A program made the position numbers and the translations under genes. 64,000 nucleotides of DNA from contig NZ_AWSQ01000002.1 of NCBI RefSeq assembly GCF_000498575.2, forward strand, positions 361,115 through 425,114. Direction: 5' to 3'. This document shows, one piece after another, positions 62,028 through 64,000 of this stretch. The notes beneath the pieces are model-generated. The model did no database searches. It saw only the letters and a list, made by a program, of their open reading frames with translations, and was not told the origin of the DNA. The stretch comes from Pseudomonas taeanensis MS-3. Its GTDB lineage: Bacteria; Pseudomonadota; Gammaproteobacteria; Pseudomonadales; Pseudomonadaceae. The stretch's first letter is position 1. Each line of letters opens with the position of its first letter.

Positions 62028-62054
62028 GCTACGCTTGCCCTGTTTAGCGACCTG

Positions 62055-63557
62055 CTAGGACAGCTGAATCCAGGTGGTCTTCAGCTCGCAGTACTGGTCG
62101 TGGGCGTAGATCGACTTGTCGCGGCCGCCGAAGCCGGACTGCTTGTAGCCGCCGAACGGGGTGCTGATGTCGCCCTCGGAGAAGCAGTTGACCGACACGG
62201 TGCCGGCGCGGATCGCCGCGGCCATGCGGTGCGCCGTGTTGATGTTGGCGGTCCACAGCGAGGCGGCCAGGCCGTAGCAGGTGTCGTTGGCGATGGCGAT
62301 GGCTTCTTCCTCGGTGTCGAAGGCGATCACCGCCAGCACCGGGCCGAAAATCTCATCTTGCGCAACCGAAGAGCGGTTGCTGGTGGCGTCGAAGATGGTC
62401 GGTGCGACGAAATAGCCGCCGCTCTCGGCATGCAGGCGCACGCCGCCGGTGACCAGCTTGCAGCCTTCGGCCTTGGCCTGCTCGATATGCCCGAGAACCT
62501 TGTCCATGTGCGCTTCTTCGATCAGGGCGCCGAGGCGCACGCTCGGGTCCAGCGGATCGCCGGTGGCCCAGTCCTCAAGCTGGCTGAGCATTTCCTCGAG
62601 CAGCGCGTCCTTGATCGAACGATGGACGATCAGGCGCGAGCCCGCCGAGCAGTTCTCGCCCATGTTCCAGAATGCCGCGCTGAGCACGTTGCTGGCCACC
62701 GCCTGGAGATCGCCGGCATCGCCCATCACCACCTGTGGGTTCTTGCCGCCACATTCGAGCACCACGCGCTTGAGGTTGCTCTTGGCCGAGTATTCGAGAA
62801 ACAGCCGACCGACCTCGGTGGAGCCGGTGAAGGCGGTCATGTCGATGTCCGGGTGCAGGCCGATGGCCTTGCCGGCAGTGTGGCCGAGGCCCGGTACTAC
62901 GTTGAGTACGCCAGCCGGGATGCCGGCCTCGAAGGCCAGTTCGGCCAGGCGCAGGGTGGCCAGGGAGGTCAGCTCGGCCGGCTTGAGGATCACGCTGTTG
63001 CCGGTGATCAGCGCCGGGCCCAGCTTCCAGCCGGCCATCATGCAGGGGAAGTTCCACGGCAGCACGGCGCCGACCACGCCAATGGGTTCGCGCTTGATCA
63101 TGCCGATGTTGCCGGGGGCGGAGGGCGACAGGGCGTCATACAGCTTGTCGCCGGCCTCGGCGTGCCAGCGGATGGTGTTGGCGGTGTCGGGGATGTCGAT
63201 GGCGTAGCACTCGCCGACCGGCTTGCCGGCTTCCAGGGACTCCAGAACCGAGAGTTCCAGGCGATTGGCATCGATCAGCTCGGCGAAGCGGATCATCGTC
63301 GCCTTGCGCTCGGCCGGCGCGAGTCGGGACCAGACGCCCGCGTCGAACGCGGCACGGGCCGCTTTTACGGCGTCGTCGACATCCTCGGCGTCGCAGGCGG
63401 CGATTTCGCTCAATACCTGGCCGGTGGCCGGATTCAGGGTACTGAAGGTGGCGCCCGAGCGGGCGGCGACGAAGCGGCCGTTGATAAAGGCCTGGTTGCG
63501 GTACTCCAGGCGCTCGACCTGCTGATCAATCGCGCTGCGGGTGAGGGTGTCAGTCAT
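62055..63557 (-). CDS. kauB: Aldehyde dehydrogenase of polyamine/aminoaldehyde catabolism (KauB/PuuC-like)
   Basis: A 500-residue NAD(P)-dependent aldehyde dehydrogenase. Motifs: REPIGVVGAVLPWNFPCMM, FTGSTEVGRLFL, the catalytic glutamate in VLECGGKNPQVV and cysteine in NMGENCSAGSRL. It is closest in my recollection to Pseudomonas KauB and E. coli PuuC, which oxidise gamma-aminobutyraldehyde, its glutamylated form and related aldehydes. The upstream gene on the same strand is a DAO-type oxidase, matching the oxidase-dehydrogenase pairing of polyamine breakdown. Ribosome binding site AGGAGAAA is upstream. Confidence 0.85.
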   Translation of the reverse strand: MTDTLTRSAIDQQVERLEYRNQAFINGRFVAARSGATFSTLNPATGQVLSEIAACDAEDVDDAVKAARAAFDAGVWSRLAPAERKATMIRFAELIDANRLELSVLESLEAGKPVGECYAIDIPDTANTIRWHAEAGDKLYDALSPSAPGNIGMIKREPIGVVGAVLPWNFPCMMAGWKLGPALITGNSVILKPAELTSLATLRLAELAFEAGIPAGVLNVVPGLGHTAGKAIGLHPDIDMTAFTGSTEVGRLFLEYSAKSNLKRVVLECGGKNPQVVMGDAGDLQAVASNVLSAAFWNMGENCSAGSRLIVHRSIKDALLEEMLSQLEDWATGDPLDPSVRLGALIEEAHMDKVLGHIEQAKAEGCKLVTGGVRLHAESGGYFVAPTIFDATSNRSSVAQDEIFGPVLAVIAFDTEEEAIAIANDTCYGLAASLWTANINTAHRMAAAIRAGTVSVNCFSEGDISTPFGGYKQSGFGGRDKSIYAHDQYCELKTTWIQLS

Positions 63558-63586
63558 TGTGTTTCTCCTGAAGGTTGAGAAGTTTC

Positions 63587-63757
63587 AGAGCCTGTTCACG
63601 ATCTGCTGTGCGTCGGCCCTGCTGCGTTAAAAACAAGCTCGGAATGCTCATTTACAGCTCGTAAAGTCGCCCGCGACTCCGACCGTTCCTCGCTTGTTTT
63701 TGCGGGGCCGCCATCGGTATTGCATGGCTCTAGCTCGCGAAATCGTGAACAGGCTCT
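63587..63757. repeat. Long palindromic intergenic element, copy D
   Basis: Perfect 16-bp terminal inverted repeats AGAGCCTGTTCACGAT (63587-63602) and its complement (63742-63757); the right one overlaps the last base of the stop codon of the oxidase gene. Inside, AAAAACAAGC-TC-GGAA pairs with TTCC-TC-GCTTGTTTTT, and TTTAC (63651-63655) with GTAAA (63661-63665); TGCTCA lies at 63645-63650. It is 171 bp, codes for nothing, and separates the oxidase and kauB-like genes. Confidence 0.8.
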
Positions 63758-64000
63758 TAGAGTTCTACGCCGGCGGTCCACTCTTTCCAGGCAATGGACG
63801 AGCGCACGCCCAGGCCCAGCAGTGGTTCGGGCGGATTGCGCGAGGGTTTGGGCTGTTCCAGCATGATGTTCAACAGGTCGCTGTCCACGCCCAGGGCGTA
63901 ATCGGCGATCAACTTGCCGGAGATGGTGCTGCGGGTCAGGCCCAGGCCGTTGCAGCACACCGCGCTGAACACCTCGGGGGCAATCTCGCCGAACACCGAG
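63757..64000 (-). CDS. FAD-dependent DAO-type oxidoreductase, C-terminal part
   Basis: Only the last 80 or so codons are in the window; the gene continues past base 64000. The end of the FAD-binding fold is seen in CCNGLGLTRSTISGKLIADY, then ALGVDSDLLN. The C-terminus fits the PuuB/PauB/OrdL group (glutamylpolyamine oxidases), and the following kauB-like gene supports this, but the substrate is an inference. The stop TAA is at 63757-63759, overlapping repeat element D. Confidence 0.75.
   Translation of the reverse strand, partial: SVFGEIAPEVFSAVCCNGLGLTRSTISGKLIADYALGVDSDLLNIMLEQPKPSRNPPEPLLGLGVRSSIAWKEWTAGVEL

Noticed and set aside
61992..63578. 528-codon plus-strand frame opposite the kauB-like gene
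   Set aside because: Antisense to a clear aldehyde dehydrogenase; composition dominated by Gly, Val, Asp and Gln, with no domain.
63587..63757. Interpretation of element D as an insertion-sequence remnant
   Set aside because: It has perfect terminal repeats but no transposase fragment, no visible target duplication, and its arms are not shared with the sister copies, so a classical IS relic is not supported.

Overview
The window looks like ordinary core chromosome of a Pseudomonas-type gammaproteobacterium. It is GC-rich with dense, strongly biased coding, and the protein sequences are typical of the genus. The gene blocks follow, as far as I remember it, the P. aeruginosa backbone: guaB-guaA-oxidase-tadA-mltF-purL, purT to ffh, rpsP-rimM-trmD-rplS, xerD-dsbC-hom-thrC-recJ, and prfB-lysS-tetR-lipoprotein-DUF1704-AIM24-ppc-adk-tsaB. 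I saw no tRNA, rRNA, CRISPR array, transposase, integrase or phage gene.

Layout. 0-11 kb: purine synthesis and salvage (guaB 3' end, guaA, purL), a Tat-type multicopper oxidase, tRNA adenosine deaminase, the lytic transglycosylase MltF, a two-site CDGSH-type protein and a YqfO-like protein. 11-18 kb: an L,D-transpeptidase, two divergent Nudix hydrolases, a gamma-carbonic anhydrase-like protein, purT, a GDSL esterase, a CorC/CNNM membrane protein and a CcsA-like protein. 18-30 kb: ffh, the rpsP-rimM-trmD-rplS operon, a thioesterase, a cation/proton antiporter, xerD, dsbC, hom, thrC and a sucrose-phosphorylase-like GH13 enzyme. 30-37.6 kb: a secreted endonuclease I, a class III CoA-transferase, a YaeQ protein, recJ, a THI5/NMT1-GGDEF sensor fusion and a secreted SnoaL-like protein. 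37.7-43.6 kb: a complete ydcSTUV-patD set on the minus strand for uptake and oxidation of a putrescine/GABA-type substrate, with a good sigma-54 promoter candidate in front of ydcS. 44-60 kb: prfB with its programmed frameshift, lysS, a TetR regulator and lipoprotein, a DUF1704 metallopeptidase homologue, an AIM24 protein, ppc, adk, a phosphorylcholine phosphatase, tsaB, a DUF72 protein, an M14 cytosolic carboxypeptidase and a DJ-1 family protein. 60.8-64 kb: a GbcB-like reductase, a KauB/PuuC-like aldehyde dehydrogenase and the 3' end of a DAO-type oxidase. The last two fit a polyamine pathway that would complement the ydcSTUV-patD block.

The least explained signal is a set of intergenic elements about 100-170 bp long (999-1141, 37614-37736, 49541-49665, 63587-63757, with two related ones at 4358-4477 and 22293-22398). 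Each is close to a full-length palindrome that abuts or overlaps a stop codon. Four share the same unpaired core (TGCTCA facing a CTCCGC-like strand), while the stems around it differ in sequence from copy to copy but remain self-complementary. Other points of interest are the sensor-cyclase fusion, the four-cysteine variant of a CDGSH site, two bacterial relatives of eukaryotic tubulin carboxypeptidase families within 10 kb, and a short relic of an oxidoreductase gene.
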